Origin: Anthopleura xanthogrammica
Lineage: Eukaryota; Cnidaria; Anthozoa; Actiniaria; Actiniidae
Length of the DNA stretch: 64,000 bases
Direction: 5' to 3'
Assembly (NCBI GenBank): GCA_964019055.1
Contig: OZ025217.1
Location: 7,809,966 to 7,873,965 of the forward strand
A program made the position numbers and the translations under genes. The notes below the pieces were generated by a model. The model saw nothing but the letters and a program-made list of their open reading frames with translations. It did no database searches and was not told the DNA's origin. Below, piece by piece: positions 1 to 15,000 of the stretch. Every line of letters starts with the position of its first letter. The first letter of the stretch is position 1.

Positions 1-3000
1 TTTTGGTGCCCGCGCTTGCGCAGCTACAAAGATAGGCACTTAACGATTTTGGAATTTGCCAATTTTGATCACGGAAATGGATTGCTGGCACGATTCTACC
101 CATACATGGTCACGTTTATCTTGTGAGAATTCGGCGGCCTTCCCCTAGTTTTGGTACCCGCGCATGCGCAGCTACAAAGATAAGCACTTTACGATTTTGG
201 AATTTCTCAATTTTGATCACGGAAATGGATTACTGGCACGATTCCAACCATACATGGTCACGTTTATCTTGTGAAAATTCGGCAGTCTTCCCCTAGTTTT
301 GGTGCCCGCGCTTGCGTAGCTAAAAAGATAGGCACTTTACGATTTTGGAATTTGCCAATTTTGATCACGGAAATGGATTGCTGGCACGATTCTACCCATA
401 CATGGTCACGTTTATCTTGTGAGAATTCGGCAGTCTTCCCCTAGTTTTGGTGCCCGCGCATGCGCAGCTACAAAGATAGGCACTTTACGATTTTGGAATT
501 TGCCAATTTTGATCACGGAAATGGATTGCTGGCACGATTCTACCTATTCATGGTCACGTTTATCTTGTGAAAATTCGGCAGTCTTCCCCTAGTTTTGGTG
601 TCCGCGCATGCGCAGCTACAAAGATAGGCACTTTACGATTTTGGAATTTCTCAATTTTGATCACGGAAATGGATTGCTGGCACGATTCTACCCATACATG
701 GTCACGTTTATCTTGTGAGAATTCGTTAGTCTTCCCCTAGTTTTGGTGCCCGTGCATGCGCAGCTACAAAGATAGGCACTTTACGATTTTGGAATTTCTC
801 AATTTTGATCACGGAAATGGATTAATGGCACGATTCCACCCATACATGGTCACGTTTATCTTGTGAAAATTCGGCAGTCTTCCCCTAGTTTTGGTTCCCG
901 CGCATGCGCAGCTACAAACGTAGGCACTTTACGATTTTGGAATTTGCCAATTTTGATCACGGAAATGGATTACTGGCACGATTCTACCTATACATGGTCA
1001 CGTTTATCTTGTGAAAATTCGGCAGTCTTCCTCTAGTTTTGGTGCCCACGCATGCGCAGCTACAAAGTTAGGCACTTTACGATTTTGGAATTTCTCAATT
1101 TTGATCACGGAAATGGATTGCTGGCACGATTCTACCTATTCATGGTCACGTTTATCTTGTGAAAATTCGGCAGTCTTTCCCTAGTTTTGGTGTCCGCGCA
1201 TGCGCAGCTACAAAGATAGGCACTTTACGATTTTGGAATTTCTCAATTTTGATCACGGAAATGGATTACTAGCACGATTCCACCCATACATGGTCACGTT
1301 TATCTTGTTAAAATTCGGCAGTCTTCCCCTAGTTTTGGTGCCCGCGCATGCGCAGCTACAAAGTTAGGCACTTTACGATTTTGGAATTTCTCAATTTTGA
1401 TCACGGAAATTAATTACTGGCACGATTCCAACCATACATGGTCACGTTTATCTTGTGAAAATTCGGCAGTCTTCCCCTAGTTTTGGTGCCCGCGCTTGTG
1501 CAGCTACAAAGATAGGCACTTTACGATTTTGGAATTTGCCAATTTTGATCACGGAAATGGATTGCTGGCACGATTCTACCCATACATGGTCACGTTTATC
1601 TTGTGAAAATTCGGCAGTCTTCCCCTAGTTTTGGTTCCCGCGCATGCGCAGCTACAAACGTAGGCACTTTACGATTTTGGAATTTGCCAATTTTGATCAC
1701 GGAAATGGATTACTGGCACGATTCTACCTATACATGGTCACGTTTATCTTGTGAAAATTCGGCAGTCTTCCTCTAGTTTTGGTGCCCACGCATGCGCAGC
1801 TACAAAGTTAGGCACTTTTCGATTTTGGAATTTCTCAATTTTGATCACGGAAATGGATTGCTGGCACGATTCTACCTATTCATGGTCACGTTTATCTTGT
1901 GAAAATTCGGCAGTCTTCCTCTAGTTTTGGTGCCCGCGCATGCACAGCTACAAAGATAGGCACTTTACGATTTTGGAATTTCTCAATTTTTATCACGGAA
2001 ATGGATTACTGGCACGATTCTACCTATTCATGGTCACGTTTATCTTATGAAAATTCGGCAGTCTTCCCCTAGTTTTGGTGCCCGCGCATGCGCAGCTACA
2101 AACATAGGCACTTTACGATTTTGGAATTTCTCAATTTTGATCACGGAAATGGATTACTAGCACGATTCCACCCATACATGGTCACGTTTATCTTGTGAAA
2201 ATTCGGCAGTCTTCCCCTAGTTTTGGTGCCCGCGCATGCGCAGCTACAAAGATAGGCACTTTACGATTTTGGAATTTCTCAATTTTGTTCTCGGAAATTA
2301 AATACTGGCACGATTCAAACCATACATGGTCACGTTTATCTTGTGAAAATTCTGCAGTCTTCCCCTAGTTTTGGTGCCCGCGCTTGCGCAGCTACAAAGA
2401 TAGGCACTTTACGATTTTGGAATTTCTCAATTTTGATCACGGAAATGGATTGCTGGCACGATTCTACCTATTCATGGTCACGTTTATCTTGTGAAAATTC
2501 GGCAGTCTTCCTCTAGTTTTGGTGCCCGCGCATGCGCAGCTACAAAGATAGGCACTTTACGATTTTGGAATTTCTCAATTTTTATCACGGAAATGGATTA
2601 CTGGCACGATTCTACCTATTCATGGTCACGTTTATCTTGTGAAAATTCGGCAGTCTTCCCCTAGTTTTGGTGCCCGCGCATGCGCAGCTACAAACATAGG
2701 CACTTTACGATTTTGGAATTTCTCAATTTTGATCACGGAAATGGATTACTAGCACGATTCCACCCATACATGGTCACGTTTATCTTGTGAAAATTCGGCA
2801 GTCTTCCCCTAGTTTTGGTGCCCGCGCATGCGCAGCTACAAAGATAGGCACTTTACGATTTTGGAATTTCTCAATTTTGTTCTCGGAAATTAATTACTGG
2901 CACGATTCCAACCATACATGGTCACGTTTATCTTGTGAAAATTCGGCAGTCTTCCTCTAGTTTTGGTGCCCGCGCTTGCGCAGCTACAAAGATAGGCACT

Positions 3001-6000
3001 TTACGATTTTGGAATTTGCCAATTTTGATCACGGAAATGGATTGCTGGCACGATTCTACCTATACATGGTCACGTTTATCTTGTGAAAATTGGGCAGTCT
3101 TCCCCTAGTTTTGGTGCCCGCGCATGCGCAGCTACAAACATTGGCACTTTACGATTTTGGAATTTCTCAATTTTGATTACGAAAATGGATTACTGGCACG
3201 ATTCCACCCATACATGGTCACGTTTATCTTGTGAAAATTCGGCAGTCTTCCTCTAGTTTTGGTGCCCGCGCATGCGCGGCTTCAAAGATAGTCACTTTAC
3301 GATTTTGGAATTTCTCAATTTTGATCACGGAAATGGATTGCTGGCACGATTCTACCTATACATGGTCACGTTTATCTTGTGAAAATTCGGCAGTCTTCCC
3401 CTAGTTTTGGTGCCCGCGCATGCGCAGCTACAAACATTGGCACTTTACGATTTTGGAATTTCTCAATTTTGATCACGGAAATGGATTACTGGCACGATTC
3501 CACCCATACATGGTCACGTTTATCTTGTGAAAATTCGGCAGTCTTCCCCTAGTTTTGGTGCCCGCGCACGCGCAGCTTCAAAGATAGGCACTTTACGATT
3601 TTGGAATTTCTCAATTTTGATCACGGAAATTAATTACTGGCACGATTCCAACCATACATGGTCACGTTTATCTTGTGAAAATTCGGCAGTCTTCCCCTAG
3701 TTTTGGTGCCCGCGCTTGCGCAGCTACAAAGATAGGCACTTTACGATTTTGGAATTTGCCAATTTTGATCACGGAAATGGATTGCTGGCACGATTCTACC
3801 CATACATGGTCACGTTTATCTTGTGAGAATTCGGCAGTCTTCCCCTAGTTTTGGTGCCCGCGCATGCGCAGCTACAAAGATAGGCACTTTACGATTTTGG
3901 AATTTGCCAATTTTGATCACGGAAATGGATTGCTGGCACGATTCTTCCTATTCATGGTCACGTTTATCTTGTGAAAATTCGGCAGTCTTCCCCTAGTTTT
4001 GGTGTCCGCGCATACGCAGCTACAAAGATAGGCACTTTACGATTTTGGAATTACTCAATTTTGATCACGGAAATGGATTGCTGGCACGATTCTACCTATA
4101 CATGGTCACGTTTATCTTGTGAAAATTCGGCAGTCTTCCCCTAGTTTTGGTGCCCGCGTATGCGCAACTACAAAGTTAGGCACTTTACGATTTTGGAATT
4201 TGCCAATTTTGATCACGGAAATGGATTGCTGGCACGATTCTACCTATACATGGTCACGTTTATCTTGTGAAAATTCGGCAGTCTTCCCCTAGTTTTGGTG
4301 CCCGCGCATGCGCAGCTACAAACATTGGCACTTTACGATTTTTGAATTTCTCAATTTTGATCACGGAAATGGATTACTGGCACGATTCCACCCATACATG
4401 GTCACGTTTATCTTGTGAAAATTCGGCAGTCTTCCTCTGGTTTTGGTGCCCGCGCATGCGCGGCTTCAAAGTTGGCACTTTACGATTTTGGAATTTGCCA
4501 ATTTTGATCTCGGAAATGGATTGCTGGCACGATTCTACCTATACATGGTCACGTTTATCTTGTGAAAATTCGGCAGTCTTCCCCTAGTTTTGGTGCCCGC
4601 GTATGCGCAACTACAAAGTTAGGCACTTTACGATTTTGGAATTTGCCAATTTTGATCACGGAAATGGATTCCTGGCACGATTCTACCTATTCATGGTCAC
4701 GTTTATCTTGTGAAAATTCGGCAGTCTTCCCCTAGTTTTGGTGTCCGCGCATGCGCAGCTACAAAGATAGGCACTTTACGATTTTGGAATTTCTCAATTT
4801 TGATCACGGAAATGGATTGCTGGCACGATTCTACCTATACAAGGTCACGTTTATCTTGTGAAAATTGGGCACTCTTCCCCTAGTTTTGGTGCCCGCGCAT
4901 GCGCAGCTACAAACATTGGCACTTTACGATTTTGGAATTTCTCAATTTTGATCACGGAAATGGATTACTTGCACGATTCCACCCATACATGGTCACGTTT
5001 TTCTTGTGCAAATTCGGCAGTCTTCCTCTAGTTTTGGTGCCCGCGCATGCGCGGCTTCAAAGATAGGCACTTTACGATTTTCGAATTTCTCAATTTTGAT
5101 CACGGAAATGGATTGCTGGCACGATTCTAACTATACATGGTCACGTTTATCTTGTGAAAATTCGGCAGTCTTCCCCTAGTTTTGGTGCCCGCGTATGCGC
5201 AACTACAAAGTTAGGCACTTTACGATTTTGGAATTTGCCAATTTTGATCACGGAAATGGATTGCTGGCACGATTCTACCTATACATGGTCACGTTTATCT
5301 TGTGAAAATTCGGCAGTCTTCCCCTAGTTTTGGTGCCCGCGCATGCGCAGCTACAAACATTGGCACTTTACGATTTTTGAATTTCTCAATTTTGATCACG
5401 GAAATGGATTACTGGCACGATTCCACCCATACATGGTCACGTTTATCTTGTGAAAATTCGGCAGTCTTCCTCTAGTTTTGGTGCCCGCGCATGCGCGGCT
5501 TCAAAGTTGGCACTTTACGATTTTGGAATTTGCCAATTTTGATCTCGGAAATGGATTGCTGGCACGATTCTACCTATACATGGTCACGTTTATCTTGTGA
5601 AAATTCGGCAGTCTTCCCCTAGTTTTGGTGCCCGCGTATGCGCAACTACAAAGTTAGGCACTTTACGATTTTGGAATTTGCCAATTTTGATCACGGAAAT
5701 GGATTGCTGGCACGATTCTACCTATTCATGGTCACGTTTATCTTGTGAAAATTCGGCAGTCTTCCCCTAGTTTTGGTGTCCGCGCATGCGCAGCTACAAA
5801 GATAGGCACTTTACGATTTTGGAATTTCTCAATTTTGATCACGGAAATGGATTGCTGGCACGATTCTACCTATACATGGTCACGTTTATCTTGTGAAAAT
5901 TGGGCATTCTTCCCCTAGTTTTGGTGCCCGCGCATGCGCAGCTACAAACATTGGCACTTTACGATTTTGGAATTTCTCAATTTTGATCACGGAAATGGAT

Positions 6001-9000
6001 TACTTGCACGATTCCACCCATACATGTTCACGTTTATCTTGTGCAAATTCGGCAGTCTTCCTCTAGTTTTGGTGCCCCCGCATGCGCGGCTTCAAAGATA
6101 GGCACTTTACCATTTTGGAATTTCTCAATTTTGATCACGGAAATTAATTACTGGCACGATTCCAACCATACATGGTCACGTTTCTCTTGTGAAAATTCGG
6201 CAGTCTTCCCCTAGTTTTGGTGCCCGCGCTTGCGCAGCTACAAAGATAGGCACTTTACGATTTTGGAATTTGCCAATTTTGATCACGGAAATGGATTGCT
6301 GGCACGATTCTACCTATACCTTGTCACGTTTATCTTGTGAAAATTGGGCATTCTTCCCCTAGTTTTGGTGCCCGCGCATGCGCAGCTACAAACATTGGCA
6401 CTTTACGATTTTGGAATTTCTCAATTTTGATCACGGAAATGGATTACTTGCACGATTCCACCCATACATGGTCACGTTTATCTATTGCAAATTCGGCAGT
6501 CTTCCCCTAGTTTTGGTGTCCGCGCATACGCAGCTACAAAGATAGGCACTTTACGATTTGGGAATTACTCAATTTTGATCACGGAAATGGATTGCTGGCA
6601 CGATTCTACCTATACATGGTCACGTTTATCTTGTGAAAATTCGGCAGTCTTCCCCTAGTTTTGGTGCCCGCGTATGCGCAACTACAAAGTTAGGCACTTT
6701 ACGATTTTGGAATTTGCCAATTTTGATCACGGAAATGGATTGCTGGCACGATTCTACCTATACATGGTCACGTTTATCTTGTGAAAATTCGGCAGTCTTC
6801 CCCTAGTTTTGGTGCCCGCGCATGCGCAGCTACAAACATTGGCACTTTACGATTTTTGAATTTCTCAATTTTGATCACGGAAATGGATTACTGGCACGAT
6901 TCCACCCATACATGGTCACGTTTATCTTGTGAAAATTCGGCAGTTTTCCTCTAGTTTTGGTGCCCGCGCATGCGCGGCTTCAAAGTTGGCACTTTACGAT
7001 TTTGGAATTTGCCAATTTTGATCTCGGAAATGGATTGCTGGCACGATTCTACCTATACATGGTCACGTTTATCTTGTGAAAATTCGGCAGTCTTCCCCTA
7101 GTTTTGGTGCCCGCGTATGCGCAACTACAAAGTTAGGCACTTTACGATTTTGGAATTTGCCAATTTTGATCACGGAAATGGATTGCTGGCACGATTCTAC
7201 CTATTCATGGTCACGTTTATCTTGTAAAAATTCGGCAGTCTTCCCCTAGTTTTGGTGTCCGCGCATGCGCAGCTACAAAGATAGGCACTTTACGATTTTG
7301 GAATTTCTCAATTTTGATCACGGAAATGGATTGCTGGCACGATTCTACCTATACAAGGTCACGTTTATCTTGTGAAAATTGGGCACTCTTCCCCTAGTTT
7401 TGGTGCCCGCGCATGCGCAGCTACAAACATTGGCACTTTCCGATTTTGGAATTTCTCAATTTTGATCACGGAAATGGATTACTTGCACGATTCCACCCAT
7501 ACATGGTCACGTTTTTCTTGTGCAAATTCGGCAGTCTTCCTCTAGTTTTGGTGCCCGCACATGCGCGGCTTCAAAGATAGGCACTTTACGATTTTGGAAT
7601 TTCTCAATTTTGATCACGGAAATGGATTGCTGGCACGATTCTAACTATACATGGTCACGTTTATCTTGTGAAAATTCGGCAGTCTTCCCCTAGTTTTGGT
7701 GCCCGCGTATGCGCAACTACAAAGTTAGGCACTTTACGATTTTGGAATTTGCCAATTTTGATCACGGAAATGGATTGCTGGCACGATTCTACCTATACAT
7801 GGTCACGTTTATCTTGTGAAAATTCGGCAGTCTTCCCCTAGTTTTGGTGCCCGCGCATGCGCAGCTACAAACATTGGCACTTTACGATTTTTGAATTTCT
7901 CAATTTTGATCACGGAAATGGATTACTGGCACGATTCCACCCATACATGGTCACGTTTTTCTTGTGCAAATTCGGCAGTCTTCCTCTAGTTTTGGTGCCC
8001 GCGCATGCGCGGCTTCAAAGATAGGCACTTTACGATTTTGGAATTTCTCAATTTTGATCACGGAAATGGATTGCTGGCACGATTCTAACTATACATGGTC
8101 ACGTTTATCTTGTGAAAATTCGGCAGTCTTCCCCTAGTTTTGGTGCCCGCGTATGCGCAACTATAAAGTTAGGCACTTTACGATTTTGGAATTTGCCAAT
8201 TTTGATCACGGAAATGGATTGCTGGCACGATTCTACCTATACATGGTCACGTTTATCTTGTGAAAATTCGGCAGTCTTCCCCTAGTTTTGGTGCCCGCGC
8301 ATGCGCAGCTACAAACATTGGCACTTTACGATTTTGGAATTTCTCAATTTTGATCACGGAAATGGATTACTGGCACGATTCCACCCATACATGGTCACGT
8401 TTATCTTGTGAAAATTCGGCAGTCTTCCTCTAGTTTTGGTGCCCGCGCATGCGCGGCTTCAAAGATAGGCACTTTACGATTTTGGAATTTCTCAATTTTG
8501 ATCACGGAAATGGATTGCTGGCACGATTCTAACTATACATGGTCACGTTTATCTTGTGAAAATTCGGCAGTCTTCCCCTAGTTTTGGTGCCCGCGTATGC
8601 GCAACTATAAAGTTAGGCACTTTACGATTTTGGAATTTGCCAATTTTGATCACGGAAATGGATTGCTGGCACGATTCTACCTATACATGGTCACGTTTAT
8701 CTTGTGAAAATTCGGCAGTCTTCCCCTAGTTTTGGTGCCCGCGCATGCGCAGCTACAAACATTGGCACTTTACGATTTTGGAATTTCTCAATTTTGATCA
8801 CGGAAATGGATTACTGGCACGATTCCACCCATACATGGTCACGTTTATCTTGTGAAAATTCGGCAGTCTTCCTCTAGTTTTGGTGCCCGCGCATGCGCGG
8901 CTTCAAAGTTGGCACTTTACGATTTTGGAATTTGCCAATTTTGATCTCGGAAATGGATTGCTGGCACGATTCTAACTATACATGGTCACGTTTATCTTGT

Positions 9001-12000
9001 GAAAATTCGGCAGTCTTCCCCTAGTTTTGGTGCCCGCGTATGCGCAACTACAAAGTTAGGCACTTTACGATTTTGGAATTTGCCAATTTTGATCACGGAA
9101 ATGGATTGCTGGCACGATTCTACCTATACATGGTCACGTTTATCTTGTGAAAATTCGGCAGTCTTCCCCTAGTTTTGGTGCCCGCGCATGCGCAGCTACA
9201 AACATTGGCACTTTACGATTTTTGAATTTCTCAATTTTGATCACGGAAATGGATTACTGGCACGATTCCACCCATACATGGTCACGTTTATCTTGTGAAA
9301 ATTCGGCAGTCTTCCTCTAGTTTTGGTGCCCGCGCATGCGCGGCTTCAAAGTTGGCACTTTACGATTTTGGAATTTGCCAATTTTGATCTCGGAAATGGA
9401 TTGCTGGCACGATTCTACCTATACATGGTCACGTTTATCTTGTGAAAATTCGGCAGTCTTCCCCTAGTTTTGGTGCCCGCGTATGCGCAACTACAAAGTT
9501 AGGCACTTTACGATTTTGGAATTTGCCAATTTTGATCACGGAAATGGATTGCTGGCACGATTCTACCTATTCATGGTCACGTTTATCTTGTGAAAATTCG
9601 GCAGTCTTCCCCTAGTTTTGGTGTCCGCGCATGCGCAGCTACAAAGATAGGCACTTTACGATTTTGGAATTTCTCAATTTTGATCACGGAAATGGATTGC
9701 TGGCACGATTCTACCTATACATGGTCACGTTTATCTTGTGAAAATTGGGCATTCTTCCCCTAGTTTTGGTGCCCGCGCATGCGCAGCTACAAACATTGGC
9801 ACTTTACGATTTTGGAATTTCTCAATTTTGATCACGGAAATGGATTACTTGCACGATTCCACCCATACATGGTCACGTTTTTCTTGTGCAAATTCGGCAG
9901 TCTTCCTCTAGTTTTGGTGCCCGCGCATGCGCGGCTTCAAAGATAGGCACTTTACGATTTTGGAATTTCTCAATTTTGATCACGGAAATGGATTACTGGC
10001 ACGATTCTAACTATACATGGTCACGTTTATCTTGTGAAAATTCGGCAGTCTTCCCCTAGTTTTGGTGCCCGCGTATGCGCAACTATAAAGTTAGGCACTT
10101 TACGATTTTGGAATTTGCCAATTTTGATCACGGAAATGGATTGCTGGCACGATTCTACCTATACATGGTCACGTTTATCTTGTGAAAATTCGGCAGTCTT
10201 CCCCTAGTTTTGGTGCCCGCGCATGCGCAGCTACAAACATTGGCACTTTACGATTTTGGAATTTCTCAATTTTGATCACGGAAATGGATTACTGGCACGA
10301 TTCCACCCATACATGGTCACGTTTATCTTGTGAAAATTCGGCAGTCTTCCTCTAGTTTTGGTGCCCGCGCATGCGCGGCTTCAAAGTTGGCACTTTACGA
10401 TTTTGGAATTTGCCAATTTTGATCTCGGAAATGGATTGCTGGCACGATTCTACCTATACATGGTCACGTTTATCTTGTGAAAATTCGGCAGTCTTCCCCT
10501 AGTTTTGGTGCCCGCGTATGCGCAACTACAAAGTTAGGCACTTTACGATTTTGGAATTTGCCAATTTTGATCACGGAAATGGATTGCTGGCACGATTCTA
10601 CCTATTCATGGTCACGTTTATCTTGTGAAAATTCGGCAGTCTTCCCCTAGTTTTGGTGTCCGCGCATGCGCAGCTACAAAGATAGGCACTTTACGATTTT
10701 GGAATTTCTCAATTTTGATCACGGAAATGGATTGCTGGCACGATTCTACCTATACATGGTCACGTTTATCTTGTGAAAATTGGGCATTCTTCCCCTAGTT
10801 TTGGTGCCCGCGCATGCGCAGCTACAAACATTGGCACTTTACGATTTTGGAATTTCTCAATTTTGATCACGGAAATGGATTACTTGCACGATTCCACCCA
10901 AACATGGTCACGTTTATCTTGTGCAAATTCGGCAGTCTTCCTCTAGTTTTGGTGCCCGCGCATGCGCGGCTTCAAAGATAGGCACTTTACCATTTTGGAA
11001 TTTCTCAATTTTGATCACGGAAATTAATTACTGGCACGATTCCAACCATACATGGTCACGTTTATCTTGTGAAAATTCGGCAGTCTTCGCCTAGTTTTGG
11101 TGCCCGCGCTTGCGCAGCTACAAAGATAGGCAATTTACGATTTTGGAATTTGCCAATTTTGATCACGGAAATGGATTGCTGGCACGATTCTACCTATACA
11201 TGGTCACGTTTATCTTGTGAAAATTGGGCATTCTTCCCCTAGTTTTGGTGCCCGCGCATGCGCAGCTACAAACATTGGCACTTTACGATTTTGGAATTTC
11301 TCAATTTTGATAACGGAAATGGATTACTTGCACGATTCCACCCATACATGGTCACGTTTATCTATTGCAAATTCGGCAGTCTTCCTCTAGTTTTGGTGCC
11401 CGCGCATGCGCGGCTTCAAAGATAGGCACTTTACGATTTTGGAATTTCTCAATTTTGATCACGGAAATGGATTGCTGGCACGATTCTAACTATACATGGT
11501 CACGTTTATCTTGTGAAAATTCGGCAGTCTTCCTCTAGTTTTGGTGCCCACGCATGCGCGGCTTCAAAGATAGGCACTTTACGATTTTGGAATTTCTCAA
11601 TTTTGATCACGGAAATGGATTGCTGGCACGATTCTACCTATACATGGTCACGTTTATCTTGTGAAAATTGGGCAGTCTTCCCCTAGTTTTGGTGCCCGCG
11701 CATGCGCAGCTACAAACATTGGCACTTTACGATTTTGGAATTTCTCAATTTTGATCACGGAAATGGATTACTGGCACGATTCCACCCATACATGGTCACG
11801 TTTATCTTGTGAAAATTCGGCAGTCTTCCCCTAGTTTTGGTGCCCGCGCATGCGCGGCTTAAAAGATAGGCACTTTACGATTTTGGAATTTCTCAATTTT
11901 GATCACGGAAATTAATTACTGGCACGATTCCAACCATACATGGTCACGTTTATCTTGTGAAAATTCGGCAGTCTTCCCCTAGTTTTGGTGCCCGCGCTTG

Positions 12001-15000
12001 CGCAGCTACAAAGATAGGCACTTTACGATTTTGGAATTTGCCAATTTTGATCACGGAAATGGATTGCTGGCACGATTCTACCCATACATGGTCACGTTTA
12101 TCTTGTGAGAATTCGGAAGTCTTCCCCTAGTTTTGGTGCCCGCACATACGCAGCTACAAAGTTAGGCACTTTACGATTTTGGAATTTGCCAATTTTGATC
12201 ACGGAAATGGATTACTGGCACGATTCCAACCATACATGGTCACGTTTATCTTGTGAAAATTCGGCGGCAGTTTTCCCCTAGTTTTGGTGCCCGCGCTTAC
12301 GCAGCTACAAAGATAGGCACTTTACGATTTTGGAATTTGCCAATTTTGATCACGGAAATGGATTGCTGGCACGATTCTACCCATACATGGTCACGTTTAT
12401 CTTGTGAGAATTCGGCAGTCTTCCCCTAGTTTTGGTGCCCGCGCATGCGCAGCTACAAAGATAGGCACTTTACGATTTTGGAATTTCCCAATTTTGATCA
12501 CGGAAATGGATTGCTGGCACGATTCTACCTATTCATGGTCATGTTTATCTTGTGAAAATTCGGCAGTCTTCCCCTAGTTTTGGTGTCCGCGCATGCGCAG
12601 CTACAAAGATAGGCACTTTACGATTTTGGAATTTCTCAATTTTGATCACGGAAATGGATTGCTGGCACGATTCTACCCATACATGGTCACGTTTATCTTG
12701 TGAGAATTCGGAAGTCTTCCCCTAGTTTTGGTGCCCGCACATACGCAGCTACAAAGTTAGGCACTTTACGATTTTGGAATTTGCCAATTTTGATCACGGA
12801 AATGGATTACTGGCACGATTCCAACCATACATGGTCACGTTTATCTTGTGAAAATTCGGCAGTTTTCCCCTAGTTTTGGTGCCCGCGGTTGCGCAGCTAC
12901 AAAGATAGGCACTTTACGATTTTGGAATTTGCCAATTTTGATCACGGAAATGGATTGCTGGCACGATTCTACCTATACATGGTCACGTTTATCTTGTGAG
13001 AATTCGGCAGTCTTCCCCTAGTTTTGGTGCCCCCGCATGCGCAGCTACAAAGATAGGCACTTTACGATTTTGGAATTTGCCAATTTTGATCACGGAAATG
13101 GATTGCTGGCACGATTCTACCTATTCATGGTCATGTTTATCTTGTGAAAATTCGGCAGTCTTCCCCTAGTTTTGGTGTCCGCGCATGCGCAGCTACAAAG
13201 ATAGGCACTTTACGATTTTGGAATTTCTCAATTTTGATCACGGAAATGGATTGCTGGCACGTTTCTACCTATACATGGTCACGTTTATCTTTTGAAAATT
13301 GGGCAGTCTTCCCCTAGTTTTGGTGCCCGCGCATGCGCAGCTACAAACATTGGCACTTTACGATTTTGGAATTTCTCAATTTTGATCACGGAAATGGATT
13401 ACTGGCACGATTCCACCCATACATGGTCACGTTTATCTTGTAAAAATTCGGCAGTCTTCCTCTAGTTTTGGTGCCCGCGCATGCGCGGCTTCAAAGTTGG
13501 CACTTTACGATTTTGGAATTTGCCAATTTTTATCACGGAAATGGATTGCTGGCACGATTCTACCTATTCATGGTCACGTTTATCTTGTGAAAATTCGGCA
13601 GTCTTCCCCTAGTTTTGGTGCCCGCGCTTGCGCAGCTACAAAGATAGGCACTTTACGATTTTGGAATTTGCCAATTTTGATCACGGAAATGGATTGCTGG
13701 CACGATTCTACCTATTCATGGTCACGTTTATCTTGTGAAAATTCGGCAGTCTTCCCCTAGTTTTGGTGTCCGCGCATGTGCAGCTACAAAGATAGGCACT
13801 TTACGATTTTGGAATTTCTCAATTTTGATCACGGAAATGGAGTGCTGGCACGTTTCTACCTATACATGGTCACGTTTATCTTGTGAAAATTGGGCAGTCT
13901 TCCCCTAGTTTTGGTGCCCGCGCATGCGCAGCTACAAACATTGGCACTTTACGATTTTGGAATTTCTCAATTTTGATCACGGAAATGGATTACTGGCACG
14001 ATTCCACCCATACATGGTCACGTTTATCTTGTGAAAATTCGGCAGTCTTCCTCTAGTTTTGGTGCCCGCGCATGCGCGGCTTCAAAGTTGGCACTTTACG
14101 ATTTTGGAATTTCCCAATTTTGATCACGGAAATGGATTGCTGGCACGATTCTACCTATACATGGTCACGTTTATCTTGTGAAAATTGGGCAGTCTTCCCC
14201 TAGTTTTGGTGCCCGCGTATGCGCAACTACAAAGTTAGGCACTTTACGATTTTGGAATTTGCCAATTTTGATCACGGAAATGGAATGCTGGCACGATTCT
14301 ACCTATACATGGTCACGTTTATCTTGTGAAAATTCGGCAGTCTTCCCCTAGTTTTGGTGCCCGCGCATGCGCAGCTACAAACATTGGCACTTTACGATTT
14401 TGGAATTTCTCAATTTTGATCACGGAAATGGATTACTGGCACGATTCCACCCATACATGGTTACGTTTATCTTGTGAAAATTCGGCAGTCTTCCTCTAGT
14501 TTTGGTGCCCGCGCATGCGCGGCTTCAAAGTTGGCACTTTACGATTTTGGAATTTGCCAATTTTGATCACGGAAATGGATTGCTGGCACGATTCTACCTA
14601 TACATGGTCACGTTTATCTTGTGAAAATTGGGCAGTCTTCCCCTAGTTTTGGTGCCCGCGTATGCGCAACTACAAAGTTAGGCACTTTACAATTTTGGAA
14701 TTTGCCAATTTTGATCACGGAAATGGATTGCTGGCACGATTCTACCTATACATGGTCTCGTTTATCTTGTGAAAATTGGGCATTCTTCCCCTAGTTTTGG
14801 TGCCCGCGCATGCGCAGCTACAAACATTGGCACTTTACGATTTTGGAATTTCTCAATTTTGATCACGGAAATGGATTACTTGCACGATTCCACCCATACA
14901 TGGTCACGTTTATCTTGTTTAAATTCGGCAGTCTTCCTCTAGTTTTGGTGCCCGCGCATGCGCGGCTTCAAAGATAGGCACTTTACGATTTTGGAATTTA

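Noticed and set aside
4267..4587. 106-codon + frame, and similar frames at 13497, 17101 and 17430, in the 148-bp satellite
   Set aside because: They arise where a base change removes the TAG at the monomer junction; the repeat period is not a multiple of three and the same peptide pieces recur by repetition.
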